A stretch of 47,020 nucleotides of DNA from Burkholderiales bacterium (GTDB taxonomy: Bacteria > Pseudomonadota > Gammaproteobacteria > Burkholderiales > Burkholderiaceae_B), in assembly GCA_021300475.1 (NCBI GenBank), contig JAJTDO010000023.1, forward strand, positions 1 through 47,020, written 5' to 3'. Below the pieces are notes generated by a model. The model was given only the letters and a program-made list of their open reading frames with translations, was not told the origin of the DNA and ran no database searches. The translations under genes and the position numbers were made by a program. Shown here piece by piece: positions 19,840 through 28,644 of this stretch (positions are counted from its first letter, which is position 1; the number at the start of each line of letters is the position of its first letter).

Positions 19840-20601
19840 TCAATGTGCAGCATCTGCATGCTCAGCAGACGTGCAACCCGTGTATTCGCCGAAATCATAC
19901 TGATTGCGGATTTCAAAGAGCGCTTCCATTTGATCTGCATCGCCCCGCAGTTCATACACAGTTTTAGGTGGTCCCATGCGGGTGTAGACAACAGCCCCCG
20001 CAAACCCCTTCTTGGCTAAAAACGCAATTTTCTCTTTGGCCTGCGCACGGCTGCGAAAAACGCCGTAAGACACATGCCCTTTGGTCACATCTTCGCTGGA
20101 ACTCACCAAGGCATCGGCAAAGCCGGCAATACGGAGTTCCTTTAAAAAGGTGGTTGATTTTTTGGCTGAGTCAGGCCAATAGATATGGTAGGCAATTGGC
20201 TCGGTTTCGGTGATTAACTTGCGCTGGCCGCCCCACTCGCTCAGCAGTTGATCTACACGTCGCAAGTCCATGGTATTGAACGGCCCCCAACGCCTGCAGG
20301 ACATGACCTTGATTTCACCATCGTGGCTGTTGTGTGAACCTTCGTGCTCGGCTTGTTTGCGGGCACCCCATGGCGTTTCAACGGAAATAAGACTGGTGAC
20401 TGCATGTTCACTGGCCAGCTTGGCAGAGGCCTGACCCGGCAAACCAAGTTCAATGCGGCCAAATACAAACAACAGAATATTCAAGATGAACAAGCCCAAC
20501 AGAGTGCGCGCCCAAGCGCGGTTCTGGGGCAAAGTCAGAACCGCACGCAGGCCGCGTGCGATAAGCAGCGCGTTTGTCATCCATTGCTTACTGTTCACCA
20601 T
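19840..20601 (-). CDS. Single-pass membrane protein with SPOR-like region
   Basis: The 253-residue protein has a short cytoplasmic N-terminus, one membrane helix at about residues 33-48 (TLLGLFILNILLFVFG), and a periplasmic part. That part contains CRRWGPFNTMD, and a region with SPOR-like spacing (YGVFRSRAQAKEKIAFLAKKGFAG). It is the gene behind birA-coaX; a similar uncharacterised gene sits there in related bacteria as far as I recall. Its start overlaps the coaX end by 14 nt, so translation is coupled. Function is unknown; the SPOR-like part suggests wall association. Confidence 0.75.
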   Translation of the reverse strand: MVNSKQWMTNALLIARGLRAVLTLPQNRAWARTLLGLFILNILLFVFGRIELGLPGQASAKLASEHAVTSLISVETPWGARKQAEHEGSHNSHDGEIKVMSCRRWGPFNTMDLRRVDQLLSEWGGQRKLITETEPIAYHIYWPDSAKKSTTFLKELRIAGFADALVSSSEDVTKGHVSYGVFRSRAQAKEKIAFLAKKGFAGAVVYTRMGPPKTVYELRGDADQMEALFEIRNQYDFGEYTGCTSAEHADAAH

Positions 20602-22153
20602 CCGTTTTTTTCTCCAAAGCCCACCAACGCAAACCCTGCATCATCAAATCCGGTACGCACTGCGCGTTGTTCAAGCCTGATTCCAGCCAACCCGCATCGC
20701 CGCCAGTCAGAACACACAACACGGGCCCGACGCTGCGAACCCTCAGACGGTCCAACATGGCGGAGATGGCGCCCAACTGCGCGCTGCGTATACCGGTGGC
20801 TATGGCCTGTTGTGTTGTGACTGGAAAATCAGAAAACTCAGGGTCTGCCAGCGGCAATTGTGCAGTATTTTTTTGTAAAGCGTTTTGCATCATACGCACA
20901 CCGGGCAAAATCATACCGCCTAAAAAGCGGCCTGTTTCATCGACTGCATCTATGGTGGTGGCCGTTCCTGCGCTCACCAGAACCACTGCTTGCCCGGGAC
21001 AGCGCTTTGTTACTGCCAACAAACCACAAAAACGGTCCACCCCTAAAGATTGAGGCACCTCATAGGTGTTTCTTAACCCGGCAAACGCTGCAACGGAGGA
21101 CACTTGATGAAACTCAATCTGCTCATGCCGCGCAAACGCCGAAATCAGCGCCCCCCACTCTGGTTTGCCTACGCAAGCCAGCACCACCTGAATGTTTTCT
21201 GCGCCATGCATGGCGTCGCGCCATTGCTGCTTGAGCGTTTCCAGTACCTCAGCGCTTAAATCGTGGGAAGAGACATGGGCAACTGACAAAGGCGCGTGCG
21301 CAGAAAACTCAGAAACCGCCCATTTCAAACGTGAATTACCGACATCAATGAGCAACAAGCTGTTTTTTAGCGAACTTTTTCGCAAGGACAATTCGCCGTG
21401 CCTAAGCCGCAATTGGCCTGCAGGTGTTTGCAGAAGGTATTGTCCTGTGTCGTCAATGCCCTTCGCAATGCCCCGGTTTGTTGGTACGCCTTGATCAAAC
21501 ACCTCTACGGTTTGTCCAAGCCAAGGATCGCAAGCGCTGGCCTGTGCCAGCAACTCGCCAACGAATACAGACTGATTCGCCTGTGACAGTACATCCATCA
21601 GCGCCTGTGCCAGGCCGTGCGCCAAGGCTTCGATGCCGATGCTGACGCCGGTTTCAGCGAGATTGGCGGGCAACAAGGCGTGGGCACTGGCTTGCACTTC
21701 AATGTACGCCAGGTTGATACCCACTCCGGCAACCCAAAGCTGTTCCTGATCAGAGGTCACCGCCTCACACAACACACCACCGAGTTTTCGGCCCTGAAAA
21801 AGCAGATCGTTGGGCCACTTCAAATCAATGTCGGCCCCAAAATTGCGCAACACCTGAACAAGCGCCACACCCACTGCAACTGAAAAACCCTCTACAGGCT
21901 GAAAACCGGCAGGCAACCGAAAACCCGCACTCAAACACAGGGAGGCGCCCGGAGTGCTGACCCAGGTTCTTCCGGAGCGGCCGCGACCGGCGGTTTGGTG
22001 ATCTGTCCAGACAGCAACTGCAGACAGGCTTTTGTTGTTGCGCAACGCCTCAAGGCAATGCGTATTCGTTGAATCCACCGAACTCAATTGCACCAAAGGC
22101 AGTTCGTCATTTGCCCTGCCTGCATGCCTCACATACACTGTACTTGGGTGCAT
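20588..22153 (-). CDS. birA-coaX: Fused biotin ligase and type III pantothenate kinase
   Basis: One 521-residue reading holds two enzymes. Residues 1-265 are a class I biotin protein ligase without DNA-binding domain (biotin loop GRGRSGRTW, KWPNDLL, LGGVLCE, GVGINL). Residues 266-521 are CoaX pantothenate kinase, starting CoA synthesis (IDVGNSRLKW, GVDRFCGLLA, SAGTATTIDAV, FLGGMILPG). The junction GELSLRKSSLKNS has no stop and only an about 10-residue linker, with A5 and A6 runs nearby. In many Burkholderiales these are two adjacent genes; fused forms are known in Neisseria. The start at 22153 is chosen because upstream codons do not resemble the family. Confidence 0.9.
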   Translation of the reverse strand: MHPSTVYVRHAGRANDELPLVQLSSVDSTNTHCLEALRNNKSLSAVAVWTDHQTAGRGRSGRTWVSTPGASLCLSAGFRLPAGFQPVEGFSVAVGVALVQVLRNFGADIDLKWPNDLLFQGRKLGGVLCEAVTSDQEQLWVAGVGINLAYIEVQASAHALLPANLAETGVSIGIEALAHGLAQALMDVLSQANQSVFVGELLAQASACDPWLGQTVEVFDQGVPTNRGIAKGIDDTGQYLLQTPAGQLRLRHGELSLRKSSLKNSLLLIDVGNSRLKWAVSEFSAHAPLSVAHVSSHDLSAEVLETLKQQWRDAMHGAENIQVVLACVGKPEWGALISAFARHEQIEFHQVSSVAAFAGLRNTYEVPQSLGVDRFCGLLAVTKRCPGQAVVLVSAGTATTIDAVDETGRFLGGMILPGVRMMQNALQKNTAQLPLADPEFSDFPVTTQQAIATGIRSAQLGAISAMLDRLRVRSVGPVLCVLTGGDAGWLESGLNNAQCVPDLMMQGLRWWALEKKTDGEQ

Positions 22154-22210
22154 CACCAACTTTCGCTTTGATCGTGAGTCACGATTGTGCCACGGCATAT
22201 ACAAAGGGAC

Positions 22211-23374
22211 ATGGAACAAGATCGTCAAAAAATGCGGGTTTTCGACCCCTACGGTGCTGCAGGGAACGCAGAGGTGCGAGCCACTGCACTGCTTTACACG
22301 CTACTGATCTGCCACCTGACCCTGCACCCCTACTCAGGCTGGCGGGAATTGGGTGTGGGCGCATGGGAGTATTGGCTCACCCCCTGGATACCTCCGCAGC
22401 AAAAGTTTCTGGTCACCGATGCCAGCATGAACGTACTGGCCTACCTGCCCTTGGGCTCGCTCATATTTTTAAGCATTCCAAAAGCCTGGCGCCACTACAA
22501 GTTGGCAGCCCTGTTCGCGTTGTGTGCTTGCAGTGCACTGTCGGCGGGTCTGGAGGCCATCCAAACCTTTTTGCCTGCCCGCGTACCTTCTAAAATGGAC
22601 TGGCTAAGCAACACGCTGGGAGCCGCGATGGGTATCGCGCTGGCGCATACGGTGTCTCGCTGGCTGCAAAGACTTGGGCTGCTGCCGGCTCACACCGGTG
22701 GCGTTCTGGAAGCGCATTCCTCGCACGCGCTGGTGGTCATGATTGTCTGGTTGTTCTGCTTGCTGGCGCCCTTGCCCTTGCCGTTTGTACAAGGCCCTTG
22801 GCTGGGCGACATCTGGTTGTTTTTTGCGGGCCTGAGTACCCACGAAAACGCTGATCAATGGGTGGCATGGCTGGCCGACATAGAGGAAGGGGCGCAGGCA
22901 CTGGCGAGCTTCCTGTGTCTGAGCGGCGCATTTTGTCTGGGCCTGGCGCAAACACACTCCGGACCTGCACGTCTGCCCTTGTGGCTGCTGTTGCTCTCAG
23001 GCGGGTTTCTGATGGCCTGGCTGGGTCCGCAAAGTCTGTTGTTGCTGCAATCGCATTCGTTGCAGTCACCACCCCAACTCTGGGGTGAGATCAGTTTTCT
23101 GTCGGTGATCTGCGCCTGTCTGTTCGGGCTTTGCCTGGCGTTGTCAGACTGGAAAAAAGCCCGACTGGCCAAACTCAGCCTGTTTTGCCTGATTGCGGGC
23201 TATTCTTGCACCTTGTTTTTGCCTGGTTACAGCGAAATCGCGTTAAAAGCGGAACTGGTTCCAAGCCAGAAAACGCTGGAGCAACTCACTGCCGCCGCCA
23301 GTTGGATGGGGGCCTTGTGGCCCGCCTTGGCAGCGATGAGTGCATGGCGCTTGTCTGGCGCCGATCAAGCCTGA
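22211..23374 (+). CDS. VanZ-like membrane protein
   Basis: From the ATG at 22211 this encodes 387 residues with about ten hydrophobic segments. The N-terminal third shows the VanZ-like core: NVLAYLPLGSLIF, then LEAIQTFLPARVPSKMDWLSNTLGAAMG. VanZ relatives give low teicoplanin resistance in enterococci, but most members are uncharacterised. The remaining helices have no recognised motif. The start has AAAGGG close upstream; an in-frame ATG at 22187 is less likely because it overlaps the divergent birA leader. Confidence 0.85.
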   Translation: MEQDRQKMRVFDPYGAAGNAEVRATALLYTLLICHLTLHPYSGWRELGVGAWEYWLTPWIPPQQKFLVTDASMNVLAYLPLGSLIFLSIPKAWRHYKLAALFALCACSALSAGLEAIQTFLPARVPSKMDWLSNTLGAAMGIALAHTVSRWLQRLGLLPAHTGGVLEAHSSHALVVMIVWLFCLLAPLPLPFVQGPWLGDIWLFFAGLSTHENADQWVAWLADIEEGAQALASFLCLSGAFCLGLAQTHSGPARLPLWLLLLSGGFLMAWLGPQSLLLLQSHSLQSPPQLWGEISFLSVICACLFGLCLALSDWKKARLAKLSLFCLIAGYSCTLFLPGYSEIALKAELVPSQKTLEQLTAAASWMGALWPALAAMSAWRLSGADQA

Positions 23375-23424
23375 AAATCAGCGATAATAGAGGCTGTCTG
23401 CTTTAAATCCGCTCAGAGGGGTTC

Positions 23425-23745
23425 ATGTCCTACTACACCCACCACGTATTTTTTTGCACCAACCAACGGTCTGAAGGCGAGAACTGCTGCGCCAATCACA
23501 GGGCGGTTGAATTACACGCTTACGCAAAGAAAAAAATTGCCTCGCTCGGCCTCAATGGCGAGGGCAAGGTACGAATGAACAAAGCCGGCTGCCTGGACCG
23601 CTGCGAACTGGGCCCCGTGTTGGTGGTGTACCCGGAAGAAACCTGGTACACATTCATGGATGAAACCGACATTGATGAAATCATTGAAGAGCACATCATC
23701 AACAACCGCCCGGTGGAACGTCTAAAAGTGGACCGCGCTGTCTGA
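23425..23745 (+). CDS. Thioredoxin-like [2Fe-2S] ferredoxin
   Basis: The 106-residue protein has the Cys pattern of the thioredoxin-like 2Fe-2S ferredoxins: a first Cys in FFCTNQR, a Cys pair in ENCCANH, and a C-terminal pair in AGCLDRCELGP, followed by an acidic end. Such proteins carry electrons, with partners unknown here. The start has a strong AGAGGGG ribosome site. The stop overlaps the ATG of the following hydrolase by one base, so the two are translationally coupled. Confidence 0.92.
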   Translation: MSYYTHHVFFCTNQRSEGENCCANHRAVELHAYAKKKIASLGLNGEGKVRMNKAGCLDRCELGPVLVVYPEETWYTFMDETDIDEIIEEHIINNRPVERLKVDRAV

Positions 23746-24383
23746 TGAATCCAAAGACGCAGCGTTTGATCTGGGAAGGCCGCAGCCAATCCATTGAAGT
23801 CGCCATCGACAGACCCGATACACAACCGGCGGTTGGCGTGGTCGTCATTGCCCATCCCCACCCCTTGTTCGGCGGCACCATGGACAACAAAGTGGTGCAA
23901 ACCATTGCCAGGGCCTTTTTGCATTTGGGTTTCATTACCGTGCGCTCCAATTTCAGAGGCGTGGGCCAGACCTCCGGCAAGCACGACCACGGAATGGGCG
24001 AAACCGATGACAAGTTCGATGTGGTGATGCATGCAGTTCAGACCTTGCTGCCCACCACCAGCCAGCAAAGGCTGGCACTGGCAGGGTTTTCATTCGGAGC
24101 TTTTGTCAGCTCGCTGTTGGCCCAACGTCTTTTGGAAAGTAACGTCACTGTTGAAAAACTGGTGTTGGTGGGCACAGCCTGCAGTCGCTTTGATGTGGCG
24201 GAGGTACCTGCGAACACGCTGGTTATTCACGGTGAAACCGATGACACTGTCCCACTGAAAAGCGTTTTTGACTGGGCCAAACCCCAAGATCTGCCTGTTG
24301 TCGTACTTCCCGGCGTAGAACACTTCTTCCACGGAAAATTAACGCAGTTAAAAGACCTTATAGTTCGGATGTACCCGCTTTAA
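23745..24383 (+). CDS. Alpha/beta hydrolase, COG2945-like
   Basis: The 212-residue cytoplasmic protein has the start of a serine-hydrolase core (VVIAHPHPLFGGTMDN), a nucleophile elbow GFSFGAF (Ser near 108), a probable acid in HGETDDTVP and a late His in GVEHFFHG. This order matches the small COG2945 hydrolases; substrate unknown. It starts inside the stop of the ferredoxin gene and is followed by dacA after 34 nt. Confidence 0.88.
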   Translation: MNPKTQRLIWEGRSQSIEVAIDRPDTQPAVGVVVIAHPHPLFGGTMDNKVVQTIARAFLHLGFITVRSNFRGVGQTSGKHDHGMGETDDKFDVVMHAVQTLLPTTSQQRLALAGFSFGAFVSSLLAQRLLESNVTVEKLVLVGTACSRFDVAEVPANTLVIHGETDDTVPLKSVFDWAKPQDLPVVVLPGVEHFFHGKLTQLKDLIVRMYPL

Positions 24384-24417
24384 CCCAAAACAACTTGATC
24401 GAAATACTCAAAACGCT

Positions 24418-25674
24418 ATGACATCGCTTGCATTAGGCAACTCAACTCCCGTTTCAATCCGTACGCAGTCTTCTTTCGCAAGCCTTTTGGCTGGCGCTGT
24501 TTTATGTTTATGCACACTGACAGCCTCACATGCGGCTGCACCCGCTGCCGCCGCACCGACAGTCACTTCAACCGGAATGACCGGCGAGCTGCCACCGCCC
24601 ACACTGGCGGCAAAGTCATTCACACTGCTGGACATGTCAACCGGGCAGAGACTGGCTTCACAAGAAGCAGATACGCGTTTCGAACCCGCATCACTGACCA
24701 AGCTGATGACTGCCTACATTGTGTTTGCAGCGCTGCGAGACAAGCAACTGACACAAGACCAGACTGTTCCTGTTTCCCAGCGTGCCTGGAAAGCGCAAGG
24801 CTCACGCACGTTTATTGAACCCAACAAACCAGTCACCGTCGGGGAACTGTTGCGGGGAATGATTATTCAGTCTGGAAACGATGCAGCCATTGCGCTGGCA
24901 GAAGTCATTGCCGGCGACGAAAACCAGTTTGCCGTTTTCATGAACCGGGAAGCAAAACGCTTGGGCATGAAGAACACGCAATTTAAAAATGCCACTGGCC
25001 TGCCCGATGCACAGCATTACAGCAGCTCCAATGACCTGAGTTTGCTGGCCGCAGCCTTGGTGAAGGACTTCCCTGAGCTCTACAAGCTGTACTCGGAACG
25101 CGAATACACCTACAACGGCATACGCCAGCCCAACCGCAACCGTTTGCTCACCATAGACAGCAGCGTGGACGGCATGAAAACCGGCCACACCGATGCCGCC
25201 GGCTACTGTCTGGTTTCCTCTGCAAAACGAACGCTCAGCAACGGCGTGGACCGCCGACTGGTCTCTGTTTTGCTAGGAGCCCCATCGGACAACGTTCGCG
25301 CTCAGGAAAGCCTGAAACTGCTGAACTACGGATTCCAGATGTTTGAGACGGTCAAGCTTTACGGCGAAAACCAGGTGGTTGCAACGCCTGAAATTTTTAA
25401 GGGCAAACAGTCTGAAGTAAAGACCGGCTTCCTCAAGAACATCGTGATTTCCGTTCCAAGAGGCGCATCCGGAAAACTGCAGGCCACATTCCAGAAAGTA
25501 GAACCCCTGATTGCCCCGGTCAGTGTGGGCTCTCAGGTGGGCATGCTTCAGGTTAGCCTGGACGGTAAGTTATTGCTTGAAACGCCCATGGTCGCACTTG
25601 AAGAAGTGGACACCTCAGGCATTTTCGGGCGTCTGATCGACTCTGGAAAACTGTGGTGGAAAAACCGTAAATGA
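24418..25674 (+). CDS. dacA: D-alanyl-D-alanine carboxypeptidase (PBP5/6 type)
   Basis: The 418-residue periplasmic enzyme removes the terminal D-Ala from peptidoglycan pentapeptides. It has a signal peptide ending SHAA, the penicillin-binding motifs SLTK (Ser92, Lys95), SGN (152-154) and KTG (254-256), then a beta-rich C-terminal domain and a terminal amphipathic stretch (FGRLIDSGKLWWKNRK) of the kind that anchors PBP5 to the membrane. The stop overlaps the ATG of the YbeD-like gene (ATGA). It probably belongs to the ferredoxin-hydrolase transcript. Confidence 0.96.
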   Translation: MTSLALGNSTPVSIRTQSSFASLLAGAVLCLCTLTASHAAAPAAAAPTVTSTGMTGELPPPTLAAKSFTLLDMSTGQRLASQEADTRFEPASLTKLMTAYIVFAALRDKQLTQDQTVPVSQRAWKAQGSRTFIEPNKPVTVGELLRGMIIQSGNDAAIALAEVIAGDENQFAVFMNREAKRLGMKNTQFKNATGLPDAQHYSSSNDLSLLAAALVKDFPELYKLYSEREYTYNGIRQPNRNRLLTIDSSVDGMKTGHTDAAGYCLVSSAKRTLSNGVDRRLVSVLLGAPSDNVRAQESLKLLNYGFQMFETVKLYGENQVVATPEIFKGKQSEVKTGFLKNIVISVPRGASGKLQATFQKVEPLIAPVSVGSQVGMLQVSLDGKLLLETPMVALEEVDTSGIFGRLIDSGKLWWKNRK

Positions 25675-25946
25675 GCTCTTCTGACAAACCGGAAACCCTG
25701 CTGACATTTCCCTGCGATTTTCCCATCAAGGTGATGGGAAAGCGCGTGGACGGATTTGCTCAGGAAATGACCGCAGTGATTTTGGTAAATGCACCGGACT
25801 TTGATCCGGTGAATATTGAGATGAGAGCCAGCGCCGGCGGAAAATACATTTCGCTGACCTGCACCATCAATGCCCAATCGCAAGCGCAACTAGATGCGAT
25901 TTACAGGTCACTGACATCGCATCCGCTGGTTTCCATCGTTCTCTAG
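25671..25946 (+). CDS. ybeD: YbeD/DUF493-family protein
   Basis: This 91-residue protein fits the DUF493 family: LTFPCDFPIKVMGK near the start, then a ferredoxin-like fold ending with YRSLTSHPLVSIVL. Function is not established; E. coli YbeD lies between dacA and lipB. Here the dacA link is kept with a 4-nt overlap, but lipB and lipA do not follow; the convergent pyrE does. Confidence 0.93.
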   Translation: MSSSDKPETLLTFPCDFPIKVMGKRVDGFAQEMTAVILVNAPDFDPVNIEMRASAGGKYISLTCTINAQSQAQLDAIYRSLTSHPLVSIVL

Positions 25947-25966
25947 GCGCCTGCCCGGAGCCGTGC

Positions 25967-26677
25967 TCAGACACCATACTGAATGCGGTAGGCTTTGACT
26001 TGTTCGCGGTAAGTTTGAATACCACTTGCACTGGCTGTGTCTGTGTCCAGAAAGCCCATGAGATCGCTTAAACTGGCGATAGCGAAAACCGGAATGCCAT
26101 ACAGATTTTGTACTTCCTGAACCGCAGAATGGGTGGTTAGCTGCCCATCTCGCACGCCTTTTTCCATGCGATCAAGTGCAATCAACACAGCCGCAGGTGT
26201 GGCGCCGGCTGCACGGATAATATCCACAGACTCCCTGACGGACGTCCCAGCCGTGATGACATCGTCAATAATAACCACCCTGCCCTTCAAGGGTGCGCCC
26301 ACAATGGTGCCGCCTTCGCCGTGTGCTTTTGCCTCTTTCCGGTTAAAGGCAAAAGGAATGTCCCGACCCAAGCCGGCCAATTGCATGGCGGTGCCAGCAG
26401 CCAGCGGAATGCCTTTGTAAGCGGGGCCGAACAACATATCGAACTCAATATTTTTGGCTTGCGACTGCAACAGCAGGGCCTGTGCATAAAACTGGCACAA
26501 TTCGTTCAAGGCTGAACCGGTGTTGAACAAACCCGCATTAAAAAAGTAGGGCGAGAGCCGGCCTGCCTTGGTGGTAAATTCGCCAAAGCGCAAGACTTCT
26601 AGGTCGAGGGCGAACTTTAAAAACGCGTGTGCATTGCAAGAAGCGCTCGGTGAAACAGGGTTCGATAACAAAGTCAT
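25967..26677 (-). CDS. pyrE: Orotate phosphoribosyltransferase
   Basis: PyrE joins orotate to PRPP to make OMP in pyrimidine synthesis. The 236-residue protein has [16 protein letters not shown], the [10 protein letters not shown] loop, the flexible-loop region [13 protein letters not shown] and the PRPP-binding motif [13 protein letters not shown]. Length is slightly above the common 213 because of an N-terminal extension. It has a probable extended -10 promoter and is divergent from the exonuclease gene. Confidence 0.97.
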   Translation of the reverse strand: MTLLSNPVSPSASCNAHAFLKFALDLEVLRFGEFTTKAGRLSPYFFNAGLFNTGSALNELCQFYAQALLLQSQAKNIEFDMLFGPAYKGIPLAAGTAMQLAGLGRDIPFAFNRKEAKAHGEGGTIVGAPLKGRVVIIDDVITAGTSVRESVDIIRAAGATPAAVLIALDRMEKGVRDGQLTTHSAVQEVQNLYGIPVFAIASLSDLMGFLDTDTASASGIQTYREQVKAYRIQYGV

Positions 26678-26703
26678 ACGGTAGCCTTTAATTCTAAAAC
26701 CAG

Positions 26704-26712
26704 ATTATCCCA
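26704..26712 (-). promoter_or_regulatory. Extended -10 promoter of pyrE
   Basis: On the minus strand TGG precedes GATAAT (5/6 to consensus), making a TGN extended -10 element. The predicted start would leave a leader of about 20 nt before the pyrE ATG at 26677. No good -35 box is present, which is common for extended -10 promoters. Confidence 0.35.
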
Positions 26713-26741
26713 ATATTTCGCAGTGTCAGAAAGGCAGAAGA

Positions 26742-27527
26742 ATGTTTAAAGTCATCAGCGCCAACTTGAACGGTGTGCGCTCAGCCAACACCAAAGGTTT
26801 TTTTCAGTGGATGCAGACCCAAGACGCTGATGTCGTCTGTGTTCAGGAACTGAAGGCACAGGCCGCCGACATGACACCTGACATGCTTGCGCCTTTCGGT
26901 ATGCATGGTGCATTTCACTATGCTGAAAAAAAAGGCTACAGCGGCGTGGGTATCTACGCCAAGCGCAAACCTGAAAAAGTGACCATCGGATTTGGCTCAA
27001 AGGAGTTTGATGCCGAAGGACGTTATGTGCGCATGGACTTTGAAGCGCTTTCCGTAATTTCAATCTACTTGCCTTCCGGCGCTTCAGCCCCGGAAAGACA
27101 GGAAGCGAAATTCCGGTTCCTTGAAGAGTTTTTTCCGCACCTGGAAACCTTGAAACAAGAAAAGCGTGAATTCATCATTTGTGGCGACTGGAATATCGCA
27201 CACAAGGAACAGGACTTGAAAAACTGGAAAAGCAACCGTAAAAACTCAGGATTTTTGCCTGAAGAACGCGAGTGGATGACCCGGGTGTTCAATGAGTTGG
27301 ACTGGGTGGACACCTACCGTCATGTGGCGCCCGACACTACGGACGAATGCTACACTTGGTGGTCTAACCGCGGACAAGCGTGGGCCAACAACGTGGGGTG
27401 GCGCATCGACTACCAAGTGGCCACACCGACCTTGGGGCGCACCGCAACGCAGGCGGAAGTGTTCAAGGCGCAACGCTTTTCAGACCATTCACCGCTGATT
27501 TTAAGCTACGCGATGCAATGCGCCTGA
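26742..27527 (+). CDS. xthA: Exodeoxyribonuclease III / AP endonuclease
   Basis: This 261-residue enzyme repairs abasic sites. It starts MFKVISANLNGVRSA and has the metal-binding Glu in VCVQELKA, the catalytic core CGDWNIAH, WRIDYQ and the terminal FSDHSPLIL, in the order of the exonuclease III family. It is divergent from pyrE and convergent with rodA. Confidence 0.96.
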   Translation: MFKVISANLNGVRSANTKGFFQWMQTQDADVVCVQELKAQAADMTPDMLAPFGMHGAFHYAEKKGYSGVGIYAKRKPEKVTIGFGSKEFDAEGRYVRMDFEALSVISIYLPSGASAPERQEAKFRFLEEFFPHLETLKQEKREFIICGDWNIAHKEQDLKNWKSNRKNSGFLPEEREWMTRVFNELDWVDTYRHVAPDTTDECYTWWSNRGQAWANNVGWRIDYQVATPTLGRTATQAEVFKAQRFSDHSPLILSYAMQCA

Positions 27528-27537
27528 ACACCGATTT

Positions 27538-28644
27538 TCAGGTGGGTACGAGCTTCCTGTGCCTTTGAATGCTCATCAGCATGCCGGAGGCTAAACCCAA
27601 GGTCAGCAAGGCGGTGCCGCCATAACTCATGAAGGGCAAGGGTACACCCACCACCGGCAAGATGCCCACCACCATGCCCATGTTTACAAATGCGTAGGTG
27701 AAAAAAACCATGGTGAGGCTGGCTGCCAGCAAGCGGGCGAACAAGGTTGGGGCACTGGAAGCAATGGCGAAACCCCTGCTGATGAGCAAACCATACAACA
27801 CCAACAGTACCAAGGCTCCCATCAAACCGAACTCTTCCATGTAGACAGAAAAGATGAAGTCGGTGGTGCGCTCGGGAATGAACTCAAGGTGGGTTTGGGT
27901 GCCTTGCAAGAAGCCTTTACCGACAATGCCGCCTGAGCCCACTGCAATCATGGATTGAATAATGTGAAAACCTTTGCCCAAGGGATCGGTGGTGGGGTCG
28001 AGCAAGGTCATGACGCGTTGGCGCTGGTAGTCGTGCATCAAAGCCCAGATCAGGGGCAAACTGCCCAAAAAAACCACGACACCCGCGACCAGAATGCGCC
28101 AACTCAGACCGGCAAAAAAAATCACAAAAAAACCGGCTGCAAATACCAGCGTGGCGGTGCCTAAATCAGGTTGTTTCAAAATCAGCAGTGTGGGGATGGC
28201 CAAAATAATGGCGGCCACGCCATAGTCTTTGTAGGCTAAAACCGCTTCCCTTTGCTGAAAATACCAAGCCAGCATGAGAGGAACTCCGATTTTCAACAAC
28301 TCAGAGGGCTGTATGCGGGTAGCGCCAAGATTCAACCAACGCCTGGCACCTTTGCTGACATCGCCAAACAAGGCCACCGCCACCAGCAACAGCACACCGG
28401 CGACATACACCGGCAGCGCCACCTTCAACAAGGTTTGCGGAGGCACGTTGGCCGCAACCCACATCACAATGAAGGCCAGTAAAAAGTTACGGATGTGGTC
28501 TGGCATGCGCCCGGAGAAATCGTAGGCAGCGGAAAATTGAATGAGGATCGAAATAATGGCGATGCCAAGCAAAATAAGGCTCAATGCTGGGTCAAATGCC
28601 AAAAAATATGGCTTGATTCGCTGCCAAGGCGTGATGTTGTTCAA
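27538..28644 (-). CDS. rodA: Peptidoglycan polymerase RodA (SEDS)
   Basis: RodA is the glycan polymerase of the rod-shape machinery. The 368-residue protein has about ten membrane helices and SEDS motifs: GARRWLNLGATRIQPSELLK, KQPDLGTA, the loop GKGFLQGTQTHLEFIPERTTDFIF and GVPLPFMSYGGTALL near the end. It starts with TTG at 28644 overlapping the mrdA stop (TTGA), with GAGGAGG 7 nt upstream. It is the last gene of the mreBCD-mrdA-rodA cluster. Confidence 0.97.
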   Translation of the reverse strand: MNNITPWQRIKPYFLAFDPALSLILLGIAIISILIQFSAAYDFSGRMPDHIRNFLLAFIVMWVAANVPPQTLLKVALPVYVAGVLLLVAVALFGDVSKGARRWLNLGATRIQPSELLKIGVPLMLAWYFQQREAVLAYKDYGVAAIILAIPTLLILKQPDLGTATLVFAAGFFVIFFAGLSWRILVAGVVVFLGSLPLIWALMHDYQRQRVMTLLDPTTDPLGKGFHIIQSMIAVGSGGIVGKGFLQGTQTHLEFIPERTTDFIFSVYMEEFGLMGALVLLVLYGLLISRGFAIASSAPTLFARLLAASLTMVFFTYAFVNMGMVVGILPVVGVPLPFMSYGGTALLTLGLASGMLMSIQRHRKLVPT

